Notes: generated by a model from the letters alone, not told the origin. DNA of 64,000 bases from Sthenelais limicola (GCA_942159475.1 OW804097.1:54828986-54892985); one strand, 5' to 3'. Positions 32,892 through 44,035 are shown, counted from the first letter of the stretch. Numbers and translations: made by a program.

Positions 32892-34052
32892 ATGACCAGT
32901 GATTCGGAAGATGCCCCCTCCGGGGGGGATGGCCGCCAGACCCGCCAAGGCGCCAAAGAGGGGGGAAAAGAAGACCCTCCCGCTCCTGTTAAAAAAGCAG
33001 GAGGAAAAGGACTTTCCAAAACCTCTATAGACCAAATCAAGGTTATGTTGGCCGAGGTGATGAAGCCTTTGGAAACATCAGTTAAGTCGGCGAATGATGT
33101 GGCCTCGTTGGCTCTCTCCATGGTGGAGGAGGCGACAAAGGAGGATAATGAGGAAGGCGAGGAAGAGGACGAGGAACAGAAACCTCCAGCTTCCGAGGCC
33201 TCACACTCAGGAGATGACACTCAGGATTCTCCAAAAAAGGAAAACTCGAAGGAGTCGACCAGTCAAGGTGCTTTTGACTGTGAAGCTTTTGAGGCGAGTT
33301 TCTCAACTCTCCTTGCGGATAAGGCAGAAGGACCTGCTCTCCCGGAGAAATTCATCCTCCCATTCGGTAAAATACTCGGAGAACCGGTGGATGTAAAAGT
33401 TGTACTAGCCAAGAGGGATCTATATCCAAGACCCGCCAACGCTGAAGGACTTAAAATACCTAAGCTCAATGAACTGTTGGAAGAAAAAGCTAGCAAAGAG
33501 ATGAAAGCCGTAGAATCGAAACTCCGGCACGTCCAAGAAAATATGGCCGCCGCCATGACAGCAGTGGCGAAACAAGCACAGGTAGCCTATGACTTCGCAA
33601 ACCTAGCTAAAGGTGGGGATAAGAAGCTCCAGGGTTACCAGCACAAGTTCTACGAATCCTACGTAGACACCATGCAAGCCAATCTACTCTTGTCCAGGGC
33701 GATGCATGATGTTATGATGACGAGGCGAGAAGTCATCAAGCAGGGGGTAGCATATCCCTATACTTCCCTCCTAACAGATAGGAATCCTCCTACAGCCAAC
33801 TACATAGCTGGCGATGACCTAGGGGCTGCAATGGAAAGGGCGAAGAAAGTCGCCACAATGTCGGAGAACCTGATGAAAACCAAGTCATGGCCTACCCCGA
33901 ACAAGCAGCAAAGGAACCACCCTTACAATAATAATAATAACCAGAAGAAGGGGAACGGAGGACAGGGGAAAAAGACCTTTAACAAGTCGTTCAAAGGCAA
34001 AGGCAAAGGTGGAGGTGGAAATAAAAATTTTCACCAGAAGGAGGCCCAGTAA
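32892..34052 (+). CDS. DIRS Gag-like ORF1
   Basis: The protein has 386 residues starting at the ATG at 32892. The N-terminal third is acidic, with EE/DE runs (about residues 75-100). The middle is Ala/Lys-rich and probably helical, and the C-terminal 60 residues are basic and rich in Gly, Lys and Asn (NNNNQKKGNGG, KGKGKGGGGNK), suited to binding RNA. No zinc knuckle is visible. The order upstream of RT and the basic tail fit the Gag-like protein of DIRS elements, although Gag sequences are too divergent for a firm family match. The last codons overlap the RT frame. Confidence 0.8.
   Translation: MTSDSEDAPSGGDGRQTRQGAKEGGKEDPPAPVKKAGGKGLSKTSIDQIKVMLAEVMKPLETSVKSANDVASLALSMVEEATKEDNEEGEEEDEEQKPPASEASHSGDDTQDSPKKENSKESTSQGAFDCEAFEASFSTLLADKAEGPALPEKFILPFGKILGEPVDVKVVLAKRDLYPRPANAEGLKIPKLNELLEEKASKEMKAVESKLRHVQENMAAAMTAVAKQAQVAYDFANLAKGGDKKLQGYQHKFYESYVDTMQANLLLSRAMHDVMMTRREVIKQGVAYPYTSLLTDRNPPTANYIAGDDLGAAMERAKKVATMSENLMKTKSWPTPNKQQRNHPYNNNNNQKKGNGGQGKKTFNKSFKGKGKGGGGNKNFHQKEAQ
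34025..34031 (+). promoter_or_regulatory. candidate -1 ribosomal frameshift heptamer
   Basis: AAATTTT is read as A AAT TTT in the gag frame, an exact X XXY YYZ slippery heptamer nine codons before the gag TAA. A -1 shift here enters the RT frame, whose open region begins at exactly 34025, right after an in-frame TAA. The RT ORF has no ATG near its start, only GTG at 34058. A weak 6-bp stem (AAGGAG with CTCCTT) lies downstream. Confidence 0.6.
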
Positions 34053-35926
34053 CCCAGGTGAGTTCTCCTTACAATTTCAAAGATTTTGGAAACTTTGTAG
34101 CGGGTGGCATCAGATTCCATCTTAAAGCCTGGATGAACATTACCTCAGATCCTGTTATCATTGATAAAGTCAGGGGAGTTAGGATAGACTGGGAAGGGTT
34201 ACCTCCAGAAAGGAACAGTATCTTACCCTATTTCAGATCTAGACAAGCCTCTGGGGTGTTGGACTCAAAGTTGGGAGAATTACTCCGCAAAAACATCATC
34301 GAGCCCTCCTCAAATGAGGAGGGCCAGTTTGTCTCGAATGTATTCCTAAGACCAAAGCCCAATGGGAAATTCAGAATGATCTTAGACCTTTCGGACCTTA
34401 ACTTGGAAGTAAAGTATAAACACTTCAAAATGGAAAGTTTGCAGACGGCACTTCAACTGGTGCACAAAGATTGCTTTATGGCCTCTTTAGACCTTTCGGA
34501 TGCCTACTTTTCAGTGTCTGTCAAGAAACAAGACAGAAAATTTCTAAAACTTTTGTGGAAAGACAAACTCTTCCAATTCTCGTGCTTGCCTATGGGCCTA
34601 GCACAAGCACCCAGGGATTTTACCAAACTGTTAAAACCCATTTTCGCTCACCTAAATGAGAGAGGACATACTTGCATAGGATACATAGACGATACCTTCA
34701 TTGTGGGGGAAACGTATGAAAAATGCCTAGAAACAGTAGGCCTACTACTCAAAATTTTCGTAGAGCTGGGGTTCAAAGTGCACGAAGAAAAGAGTGCCCT
34801 CACTCCTTCAAAGGAAATAGTTTTTCTAGGGTATTGTTTAAATTCGGAAAACCTAACAGTCAGGCCCACCGATGACAAAAGGGAAAAAATGCTTAGAGCT
34901 ATCAAAGATGTCAAAAGCAAAGACTCTCCTTCCATAAGGGAGGTAGCGGGGTTACTAGGATTAATGGTGGACATGTCCAAGGGCATTGAATACGGGGAAG
35001 CCCACTACAGGCGTTTAGAGGGAGACAAAATAAGTGCTCTAAAATCTAAAGCTGGGAATTTCGATGCAAAAATGAAAATCTCATTAGCAGGGCTAAATGA
35101 CATGGATTGGTGGAAGAAAAGAGTACCTAAGGGTTTCAAACTAATTAGAACTTTCTCCCCAGATCGGTCCTTAACCACGGACGCTTCAAACACAGGCTGG
35201 GGATGTGTGACTGAAGATAAAGTAGCCAGTGGTCTTTGGGATACTTTAGAACAAAATTGGCACATCAATGCTCAGGAAACTTACACAATCCTGTTAGGCT
35301 TAAGAACCTTCTTCAAAAAAGAGAAGAACTTACAGATAAAGTGTTTATCGGATAACATGACCGCGGTAGCCTATGTTAACAACAAAGGTGGGGCCCGCAG
35401 CATAATGTGCGACAGGATAGCAAAGCTTATTTGGGAGTTCTGTGAAGAAAGAGGCCTGTTCATTTACACAGCCCATATCCCAGGAGTAGAAAACATTGAG
35501 GCAGACAGTTTATCACGAAAGGAAGGGTTCATAGAATGGGCTCTACCGGATGATGTGTTTAAACACATCACAAGGGGTCTGACTCCAGAAATAGACTTAT
35601 TTGCTTCAAGGGTAGCGCATAAAATCAAAAACTATTGCAGCTGGGGCCCTGATCCAGGGGCTTCAGCCATAGATGCTTTTGCTTTCTCTTGGAAACACTT
35701 GATAATTTATGCTTTCCCTCCTTTCAGCATCGCTCTCCGAGCAGCCAGGAAGATGATCGCCGATCAATCAAAGGGGTTCCTGGTGACTCCAAATTGGAGT
35801 ACTCAGCCGTATTACGGATTGCTGAGCAGAACGTGCAGAGAAAAGATCATCCTCCCCAACGTCCCCCTACACAACCCCATCACGGACGCGATTTGGCACC
35901 TGAACCTTGTCGCATGGCGGATCTAG
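34025..35926 (+). CDS. DIRS reverse transcriptase / RNase H ORF2
   Basis: The RT has motifs RMILDLSDLN, ASLDLSDAYFSV, FSCLPMGLAQAP and the catalytic YIDD (GYIDDTFIV, about 34680). RNase H follows with LTTDASNTGWG, NAQETYTILLGL, LSDNMTAVAYVN and a downstream EADSLSR. The C-terminal part (TPEIDLFASR, PDPGASAIDAF, YAFPPFS) is the conserved module after RNase H in DIRS polyproteins, described in the literature as methyltransferase-like; I recognise the pattern but cannot confirm the fold. The frame opens at 34025 without an ATG and overlaps gag by 28 nt, so expression as a Gag-RT fusion by -1 frameshift is likely. Its end overlaps the recombinase ORF. Confidence 0.93.
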   Translation, partial: KFSPEGGPVTQVSSPYNFKDFGNFVAGGIRFHLKAWMNITSDPVIIDKVRGVRIDWEGLPPERNSILPYFRSRQASGVLDSKLGELLRKNIIEPSSNEEGQFVSNVFLRPKPNGKFRMILDLSDLNLEVKYKHFKMESLQTALQLVHKDCFMASLDLSDAYFSVSVKKQDRKFLKLLWKDKLFQFSCLPMGLAQAPRDFTKLLKPIFAHLNERGHTCIGYIDDTFIVGETYEKCLETVGLLLKIFVELGFKVHEEKSALTPSKEIVFLGYCLNSENLTVRPTDDKREKMLRAIKDVKSKDSPSIREVAGLLGLMVDMSKGIEYGEAHYRRLEGDKISALKSKAGNFDAKMKISLAGLNDMDWWKKRVPKGFKLIRTFSPDRSLTTDASNTGWGCVTEDKVASGLWDTLEQNWHINAQETYTILLGLRTFFKKEKNLQIKCLSDNMTAVAYVNNKGGARSIMCDRIAKLIWEFCEERGLFIYTAHIPGVENIEADSLSRKEGFIEWALPDDVFKHITRGLTPEIDLFASRVAHKIKNYCSWGPDPGASAIDAFAFSWKHLIIYAFPPFSIALRAARKMIADQSKGFLVTPNWSTQPYYGLLSRTCREKIILPNVPLHNPITDAIWHLNLVAWRI

Positions 35927-36885
35927 CCCAAGAACTTGGGGATCAGGGCCTAGATCCGATCGCAGGAGAACTCCTGATGGCGTCGTGGAGGCCAGGCACG
36001 TTGAAACAGTATGATTCTTATCTAAAGAGATGGACCTCCTTCTGTTCCGAGAACAAAATCCCGGAAAAGACTCCTCACATCAACAATGTGATAGCCTTTG
36101 TAGTTAGTCTGTATAAGGAGGGACTAGGCTACTCCGCGTGTAACTCAGCTAGATGTGCTTTGTCTTCTTACGTAGAAAGAGTGGACGGAGGTACAGTAGG
36201 TAGCAATAGCCTAGTAGCCAGGATTATAAAAGGAATCCACTTTAAGAGACCCCCAGGGACGAAATACATTCAAACCTGGGACGTGAACTTTGTGCTACAC
36301 AGACTCAAGGAGTGGTCTCCTTTGGAAGCATTGTCAATAAAGAGACTGACGTACAAGACAGTCCTACTATTAGCAATAGTCACAGCACAGAGGATGCAAA
36401 CCATACATGCCATTAAAAGGAAAAACATCACCTGGGGAAAGGAGGATGTAGTTTTCCAAATGGACTCCCTGCTGAAACACAACAGAGCAGGACAGTCACT
36501 AGACATGTTCAGAGTAGACAAATATAATGTAGTAAAAGACATTTGCCCGTACAGGGCTCTAAGAGAATATTGTGAACGAACGAAAAAATTTGACGTTCCA
36601 GACCAGACTCTCTGGCTCTCCCTAGAGAAGACTCCGATCCCAGTGACCAAAAACACGGTGTCACGATGGACAAAGGAGGCTCTGGGGGAGACAGGTATAG
36701 ACACCAGTAAATACAAAGCGCACTCGACGAGAGGTGCAAGTGTGTCCAAGGTCAACAATATGAACATTCCTATCGAGTCCATCCTAAAGAGAGGACGATG
36801 GACCAACGCGAAGACATTCGCAAAGTTCTACAACAAGACCATAGACCCAGAGACAGTGTTCCAGTCAGCGGTCTTATCCAAGTAA
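35914..36885 (+). CDS. DIRS tyrosine recombinase ORF3
   Basis: Integrase of the phage-lambda/Cre fold that inserts DIRS cDNA circles. The ATG at 35914 gives 323 residues and overlaps the RT stop by 13 nt in another frame; the frame is open further upstream without an ATG. The N-terminal core-binding part contains SWRPGTLKQYDSYLKRW. The catalytic set is visible: the first Arg in TAQRMQTIHAI, the HxxR pair in AHSTRGAS, then KRGRWTNAKTFAKFYNK with the nucleophilic Tyr. All four key residues are present, so it may be active. Confidence 0.92.
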   Translation: MADLAQELGDQGLDPIAGELLMASWRPGTLKQYDSYLKRWTSFCSENKIPEKTPHINNVIAFVVSLYKEGLGYSACNSARCALSSYVERVDGGTVGSNSLVARIIKGIHFKRPPGTKYIQTWDVNFVLHRLKEWSPLEALSIKRLTYKTVLLLAIVTAQRMQTIHAIKRKNITWGKEDVVFQMDSLLKHNRAGQSLDMFRVDKYNVVKDICPYRALREYCERTKKFDVPDQTLWLSLEKTPIPVTKNTVSRWTKEALGETGIDTSKYKAHSTRGASVSKVNNMNIPIESILKRGRWTNAKTFAKFYNKTIDPETVFQSAVLSK

Positions 36886-36962
36886 AATTAGTGAGTGGTC
36901 TTGTAGACTAATTTTTCGGCAGGGGTTTGGGATTTCTCGGTTTGGAATCGAGGCTCTCAAAT

Positions 36963-37089
36963 CTCTGGTGTTACCCAGCAACGGCTAACATGAAATAAAC
37001 TTTTAGAATTAAAGGAGACTTACCTTGGTAAAGGTGAACTTTGATTCTAAGTTTATGATGTTAGTACCGATTGCTGGGTTGAACAACAG
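36963..37089 (+). repeat. DIRS internal complementary region
   Basis: It is made of two adjoining blocks, each the inverse of one outer end of the element, meeting at 37000/37001. This is the sequence thought to bridge the two ends when a circular intermediate forms. Both blocks match without mismatch as read by eye. Confidence 0.9.
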
Positions 37090-37267
37090 TCCCGCCCTTT
37101 ACACAGGAGCCCTCCCAAGGGTTTATGGAAAAAAGGGTTAGCATAATTTAGGGCCCTAAATTATATCTTTTTTCTGTTGTTCTAGTCAAAAGGATAATTG
37201 GGAATTATTTTTTGAGAGTAACAGGTTTATTCTTCTCGATTCCAATCCTTATTTGACTTTCAAAGCT

Positions 37268-37382
37268 GTTCACCTGACCGGATATGCGCATCTCTGTTGT
37301 TCAACCCAGCAATCGGTACTAACATCATAAACTTAGAATCAAAGTTCACCTTTACCAAGGTAAGTCTCCTTTAATTCTAAAA
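37268..37382 (+). repeat. DIRS right inverted terminal repeat
   Basis: Begins GTTCACCTGACCGGATATGC (inverse of the left repeat's inner part) and ends CCTTTAATTCTAAAA. Its outer 89 bp are copied in inverse at 37001-37089. Confidence 0.88.
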
Positions 37383-38955
37383 TTATAAAATATTCAGCAA
37401 ATAGCGGTCTATACTGTAAACATATTAATGTTCACGCAGTATTTATGTTCGCTGTTTTAGCTCACCCACATTTGTGCGTGAAAATAAATCCTGCGCGAAA
37501 GGTATAATTATTGCATAAACAAGGTGTGAGACTTCCTCGCTGCGTGAATTTAAATCCGCGCGAAAAGGTGTCAAAGTACTTAGTGCGCGAAAATAAATAC
37601 GTTTACAGTATCCTATTTTGTTACGCCCTGAATGGAAAATTGATTGCTGACCTCATTCATAAATCATACCCAATGAAATTGTTCAGCTGTATGTTTCGCG
37701 TGTAAACAACTTATACATAATTATATTATTATTGTCAAGGTAGTAATTGGAATGATAAGTTGTTGTTAAGATTGTACGAACAGATTAATGTTTACTCTCT
37801 CTTACATTGGAGGTGACCGTGAGGGAAGGCTTTTTCAACTTCTATAACATTGAACATTGTAAGGTTGGATTCCCAGCGTCCTAACTATAAATAAAATTTG
37901 CTCCTTCTTCATGCTCCTTTCTTCCCCATCCCATTTATTACTTTTTCCTCGAAATTAAAGTGGATATATTAATGGTTTCCTGGCTGGGAAAGTTAGGAGG
38001 CTCGCCACTGCGTTAGAGCTCTTTATTATACTATTGCCCTGTCGAACAGAAATATTTATTTTTAACATAGAAATTTTTTTTTAAAAAAAGGCATGATGAA
38101 TATATGATTGCATTCTAGGCTCAGAGCCCAGTAGGCGTCCAATCACTGAAATACCATATTCTTATATCACTGAAATACCATATTCTAATCTGATCTCAGA
38201 GGATGTGAGCATAGATAGGTCTACATATACGCACTAATGGGCAAGGAATACTTGGTTCTAATAACTTGAATTTTAGGGAAAATAAAAAAAAAACGCTGAA
38301 AGTTGACTTGAAAATTCAGCAAAGTTGACTTGAAATTGCAAAAAGTTCAGTTTAACCTAAAATTTGGGTAATCCGAGTTGAGGTTAAGTGGAATATAGTG
38401 TATGTATGCAAGATGGAGAAGACATCGACGCGGGGTTCCTGGTAACAAGAATAATAGAATCACAGTATTTTCCTAACCCCAAAGCCACCAAGTTGGTGAA
38501 CCATATCAGGAATCTGTAACCCTTTTCAACAACGTTACAAAGCCCAGCTTTCCACTCTCATTTGCTATAAATTTATCACACCAACAGTTACTGCACACAG
38601 AGGTGTAATATATATATACATCTTTAGTACATACCTCCCTGACCTGATCAAGAAAACATTTAAAACGTGTTAAATTCGACCAATCATTTGATTTCAAAGT
38701 TTAATGTTTTATACCCTGGAAGGCATCTAAGTATATTAACTGAGATTCAAGTCTGGATAAAGTTCGATGCAGCAGTTAATTCCTTTTGTAGTAGTATTAA
38801 TCATATTGACTTATTTGGACTAGACCCTATATGCGATGTTAGCTCTCTCCCCGAGCGCATCAACATATGCAACACATTTAGTTAGACCTTTATTATTCGT
38901 ATTAAAGTGTCCATTCCTAAATACAACACTTCAGTTTGTTCTTTTACTATAAGCC
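37383..38955. other. no gene seen
   Basis: AT-rich, with a short tandem phrase TCACTGAAATACCATATTCT repeated near 38141-38186. Short open frames carry no family signal. Confidence 0.35.
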
Positions 38956-38958
38956 TTA

Positions 38959-40207
38959 AATAGCGTATCCACTTACACGTCGGTTGTGACCATCGTCAAG
39001 AGTGGCCAGTGGCGACGGTTGAACGGTGACCACCCATGGCCATTTTTGACCGTCGCTCTTGACCGTCCTCGGTACTCACTTACACGTCAAAAAGAGCCCA
39101 CATGGTCACCGTCGGACGGTCCCCCAGGGACGACCAGACTTTTTATTTATTACTGTATGGACATTACTGGTCATATTTCTGCATATATATTAGCAAAGCA
39201 TCGATCTCCAGATTCTACCAAACTCTCCTTGATAGTACCAGATATCATATTAATTTGAGATATATTGTTGGGGCTCCCGAAAATGTCCATTTTGCCAAAA
39301 TCGCCAATTTTAATTTCATAATTTATTCGGATTTCATTCTAAAGGAATATAGGGACTACTGACCAAAGATGTTCTACCCCAAACTATAGAAAGCCATGAG
39401 TAAATAGCTTGATATCTGTAGAATTCATGTATCATGAGAGAGAGAGAGAGATGGAGGTGGGGTGGGGCAGAGTGGGAGATAGAGGTCAGACAGTTAGTCT
39501 GTCCCATTTGTTAAATTTCTGGTAAATTTTCTCAGGAAGTTAATCCCAACAATCCATATGTTGGAATAAATGAGATATTTTGTGTGACATGATGATTTTT
39601 TTGTTAATTCTAAATATAATGGATTATTATGTGTATCAGGGGCAGATCCATGATTTTCAAAAGGAGGGGGGGGGGCGATTTTTTAAAGTTTTGTTTTAAA
39701 GGACATATTTATATGTTATATTCTAATTAATTGCTCAGCTTTTGTTCTTCAATGCTTTAAATATTCAGAGATGCCTCTCACTTATTTCAACCCTAAATTC
39801 GACCATGATGAAAGCACTAATTTTAAATAATCTTAAAATCACCCAAAAAGAATTTTCATTCTGTGCGGAATATGTGACTAAAAATTATTTGTTAAATTTA
39901 AGGGTTTTGGTTTTGAACTTTTCTTAAATACAGCATTAGTTATGCCTCCTCACCATTCAAGGATTCATTTTAAGAGTATCCAAGTATTTTCCTTAATGCC
40001 CAATTACGTCATATATATTTTATTTTCAAATTTAGATTTTACTTGTAAAGATTAAACTTAAAGTAACATTGGGAACTTTCCAGACTCACATTGGCCTGCT
40101 TCTGAGAATTATTTGAATTGAGTTGTATGAGGTAATAAAGATCAGAAAGTGGCATGGTTCAACGGTGACCGCATGGTACCGACCGACGTGTATGTGGATA
40201 TGGGCCT
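38959..40207. mobile_element. degenerate non-autonomous Harbinger-like element
   Basis: The left end reads AATAGCGTATCCACTTACAC and the right end, reversed, AGGCCCATATCCACATACAC. TTA is found at 38956-38958 and 40208-40210, consistent with a 3-bp target duplication. Subterminal GACCGTC/GACGGTC repeats lie inside both ends (38990-39135 and 40155-40190). The ends resemble those of the complete element at 47031-53181. The interior has no transposase. Confidence 0.6.
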
Positions 40208-40210
40208 TTA

Positions 40211-40900
40211 AGCTCGATATCCACTTGCACATCGGTCAGAGCCACGCGCTCACCGTCAATCGGTCGCACGCGCTTTTTGACCGACGTGCGAGTGGATACC
40301 AAAGCGACGGTCAATCGGTCACATGCGACCGATTGACCGTCCATGGCTCCCGTTTGACCGTCCCACCTCTGGTCAAAGATGTCAGGGGGTACTTCTTTGA
40401 CCGGAGGGGCAGCCGTCAAGGGACGGTCAAACGTGACCAAAGCAAAATTTATTTTTTTGTTTTGGGTGTTTGTGGCCAGGCAATTAATTACGTGAGGGTG
40501 AACGCTTAACGGGAGCCAAGGCAAAATTAATTTTTTTTGTTTTTGGGTGTTTATGGCCATACCAAAGTTAGTTATTATCTCTGATACCTCTGGTTGACAC
40601 ATGTGAACATTTTGCAGTAAATTTGTACATTTATTTTAAGTTTATTTTCATCATTTCACTTGATTTTTATTCATTTAGGGCCATTTTGGCCATATTTTAC
40701 TGCCTATTTCGATATCTGGGTGTTTTCCTGGTGCCAAATATGCTTATGACCATTTTGGTGAATAGTCTGGAGTTCATCTGTACATTTATCTTTATCATTT
40801 GTATTGAGTCATGATTAACTATTGGTATGTTTAGTGATTATTTCGACTATTTCGACTTAAAATGTGGAAATATGTATGAATATTTGTTAGTAGTAAGTAA
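40211..40900 (+). mobile_element. truncated left end of a second Harbinger-like element
   Basis: Starts directly after a TTA with AGCTCGATATCCACTTGCAC, very close to the complete element's AGTGCGATATCCACTTGCAC. It is followed by many GGTCAATCGGTC/GACCGATTGACC subterminal repeats up to about 40440. After that comes a poly-T stretch and TATGGCCATACC, then AT-rich DNA arranged like 47251-47470 of the complete element. No matching right end was found, so it is truncated or decayed; the right limit given is approximate. Confidence 0.55.
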
Positions 40901-42572
40901 TAGTTTTACTCTGAGCATTGTAAAAAGAAAGAGTGGATTTAGTGGGAAGAAAGGCTTGTAGGCCGACCTCCCCTTTATTCAACTTGAAACATAACGAATT
41001 CAAATGAGGAAACAAAATATTTTCAACAAGTGTACAGTAGAAGTGCAGCTAGTCGAATGAGAGTGTGCCTCGATTTAGGGAGTCAATGATAGGTAAAGTG
41101 ATTGGCAATTGATGAGCCCCTTTGGCCCTGGTTATAATCTCCTCCGCTGATGTCGCTTGAGGGGGATAATTATTGTCACCTGTGGCGACGATGTAATGAT
41201 AATGTCTAATAATTGGGGTTTTTTTAGCAAATGACAACAATAGTATATGTAGTATATGTCAAATGCGGATATCTTTGAAATAATATGAATAATAGAATAA
41301 TAGACAATAGAATAACTAATTATATATTAGATTTTCTCCACCTATATTTAGTATATTTAATTAGCAGTAATTAAAAATTACAAGTAATTTTAATAAGGTT
41401 CAAGCAAGGTTATATAGGTAAACGAATGCAACCACTCTCATAACACGTCACGGCCACTGACCAGGCACGGACCAAGCTTTCATTCGTAGCTCACTTCACT
41501 CAAGTCATTGAATTGGGGAAGAGCACCCACCCACCATCCCTATATAACACCTGTACTCTTACATTCTCTAACGATCTTACTTCACTGTACAAACATCTTT
41601 TATGCACTATGTTGTATGCCTACATCTCGAATCAATAAAAATGATTTAAAAGGCAGCTTGGTTTTACAATTATAATGAATAATAGCTAGAAATAGTAAAT
41701 TAATGTACTTTTTTAAAAGAATTAATACATCCCCTTTCGGATTGCCTTTAATCTCATTCCACATACTTCATATTGCGGATATATTTAGTTCAATACCTTT
41801 AATTCCTATGTTGAAAATATATCGAGGACAGTTTGGTAGAGTCTGAAGATCATCGATGCGTTGCTAATATTTATATATATATACTATATAATATATGTAG
41901 AAATATGACCAGAAATGTCCATACAATATTAAATCAAAAGTCGCAGACTCCACAATTCTCTTTTCTTTCCTTCGCTTTACCATTTTAACGTATGTTAGAA
42001 AAAGGAGAGAGAAGATTGCAGAGAAAAGGGGAGAACGAAAGAAAGGAGAACATCCTTGATGTTTAAATTAGAGTTAAGTCTGTATATATATGCGCTGAGC
42101 CGGAGAGACTACAAATCAAATGGGTTTCATCCCTTTCTGTCATTCCTACTTAGACTTCATCAATTCCTGATTGGGGCATAGCTTTTGTTAATTCACTCCG
42201 AGCTCAGATCTAATTCTCTAGACACCCTGCTACTTCGGAAAAGCACTATTTCTCTTTTGCCAGTTCTCAGCTAACCCAGAAAAAATGTCCCCAGTTCGCA
42301 TGCATTATCAATGATTAATTCGTCATTTATTTTCCTGGTTAGCCTACTAGTTCTCTCGATTTAGAATATTCATTCATTTAGAATATTCATTTAGAATATT
42401 CATTTAGAATATTCATTTAGAATATTCATTCCGGTTTGGCCGCCGAGCTGAACCAATTCTCCCGAAATAGGATGCCAGTTCAAAAAGAAAAAGGCTAATC
42501 AGGAATATGGTTAGGTAGGCTAGATTAGGAAAAAGTATTACTAAAATTCTGTACATACTTTCCATACTAATG
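40901..42572. other. no gene seen; small tandem repeat
   Basis: AT-rich DNA. At 42363-42430 the phrase TTTAGAATATTCA is repeated about five times with a period of 13-17 bp. Nothing else is recognisable. Confidence 0.4.
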
Positions 42573-42749
42573 CCCCTTTTACACTACATAATCGAAGCGA
42601 ACTGAATCGAATCGTTGCGAACTGATTTCTTATAAAGTGGTTTTGTTCACGATACATTAATACATAATGCGCATTGTTGCCCTTTGGACAATTGATTTCT
42701 GGTCATACTACAGCAGGCACATATGCGATTCGATTCGATACAAAAGGGG
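42573..42749. mobile_element. MITE-like element, family member A2
   Basis: Ends CCCCTTTT and AAAAGGGG are inverted. Internal phrases ACACTACATAA, TCGTTGCGAACTGATTTC and ACATAATGCGCATTGTTG match, in the opposite orientation, the element near 21471-21597. It is about 177 bp and non-coding. TAA-like flanks are suggestive but not exact. Confidence 0.55.
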
Positions 42750-43737
42750 TAAATGTGTTCCATGTGAGGTCAATTAATATATGTGAATATACCCCAAATT
42801 AAAACCTCCCAAACAGAACTTAATTCAGCCTCTGTGTTTATAATGATGCTATTAACTTGTTTACATAATCGGACAGACGCCCATCTTCTTCTTTATAAAA
42901 GATCTGGCACATTATTTAGAATCTTAAAGCTGCATTTTCAGCTACTACAACAACATCAATCTTACCAAATTTACCCATATTATGATTTATACGACTGGAT
43001 TCATCAATATCCTGCTGCTGTGTATAATATGTTTATACAAGAATTTGAAGTCGAACCGTACAAGAGAAAACGGCCGCCGGTGAACAAAAATGAGTGAAAC
43101 CACCTCAGGAATGGATTTCGGCTGGTATCTGAAATATGAAATGTGGACTTTTATGAAGCCCTGTAGCAAAAACAACCGGATAAAGTCCTCCAAAATTTGA
43201 TTACGGTAATTGACTTTTGGGTTAGCTGAAAAATAACGGAACAAAGAGTACAAAAATCGTTAACTTAGTTTTTGACCGAGGTTAACTGAGAATGCAGCTT
43301 TAAGACTACATGAACATTTTTTTAAATTCCATATTAAGTTACTTATATATCATATCAGTAGTAATGTATCATATATGTGCGTATTTACTCATTTTTATAT
43401 AATTATTTCCCTTTCCTATATTCCTGCCCTAGTTTCCACTATCAAAGTCGTGTTTATAAGCATGTATATCATACATGCGCATGAACCGTAGAGGAGAAAG
43501 CTACATCATTTCTAAACTGGCTAGAACTAGAAAACAAAATTGGCCAAAAAGAAATAGGTAAGGTAGGTACATATATCAAGAAAAAGTCATATAAGGCCTT
43601 TACAATTATAAATATAAGTAGGTGGATCCACGCCCCAATTCCATCCTTAATTATATTTGACCTAGTATATATAATTATAGGGCCATATTTCAGTTGGGTT
43701 TATAACATGAGGTAGATATAGGGCAACTACGTGTATA
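42750..43737. other. no gene seen
   Basis: One open frame at 42783-43097 has no recognisable family and ordinary AT-rich composition. I do not support it as a gene. Confidence 0.3.
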
Positions 43738-44035
43738 GTCTCTCCGAAAAGTAGTTGAAACGTAGCTAAACGTGATTCTTTAGTTCCTTTAAGGGGAGGG
43801 GAAAGTGGGAGATTTTGTATTTCTATTTATGACAAGGATCTGTCAAACCTTTGCCCAGCCATGGAGAAATAGGGCCAGTATAACCAGCTCTTCCTTCCTT
43901 TTAAGCAAAACAACAGCTGCATGGTCGGTCGCAAACGGCGATTCAGGGGGCAAAGGTTTGAAGTCAAAAATCCCCCACTTTCACCTCCCCTTAAAGGGAC
44001 AAAGGAATCACATGTCAACTACTTTTCGGACAGAC
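43738..44035. mobile_element. 298-bp fold-back MITE with TATA flanks
   Basis: The left end GTCTCTCCGAAAAGTAGTTG and the right end, reversed, GTCTGTCCGAAAAGTAGTTG differ at one base. The arms continue inward with CTTTAAGGGGAGG and AAAGTGGGAGATTTT against their inverses, giving arms of about 80 bp with gaps. TATA flanks both ends, consistent with a TA target duplication of the Tc1/mariner type. Open frames here are by-products. Confidence 0.75.

Larger units (their letters stand above)
32626..37382 (+). mobile_element. complete DIRS-like (tyrosine recombinase) retrotransposon
   Basis: The 4757-bp element carries Gag-like, RT/RNase H and tyrosine recombinase ORFs in the order typical of DIRS elements. 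The ends are set by the internal complementary region: 36963-37000 is the exact reverse complement of 32626-32663 (38 bp), and the adjoining 37001-37089 is the reverse complement of 37294-37382 (89 bp). The two inverted terminal repeats share a further 28-bp perfect match (32660-32687 against 37268-37295). As expected for integration by a recombinase from a circle, there is no obvious target duplication. All three ORFs are open, so the copy may be young. Confidence 0.93.

Noticed and set aside
36270..36806. 178-residue minus-strand frame
   Set aside because: Shadow of the tyrosine recombinase, whose catalytic residues are on the plus strand.
40123..40602. Open frames rich in TVNRS and RLTV repeats
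   Set aside because: They are translations of Harbinger subterminal repeats.
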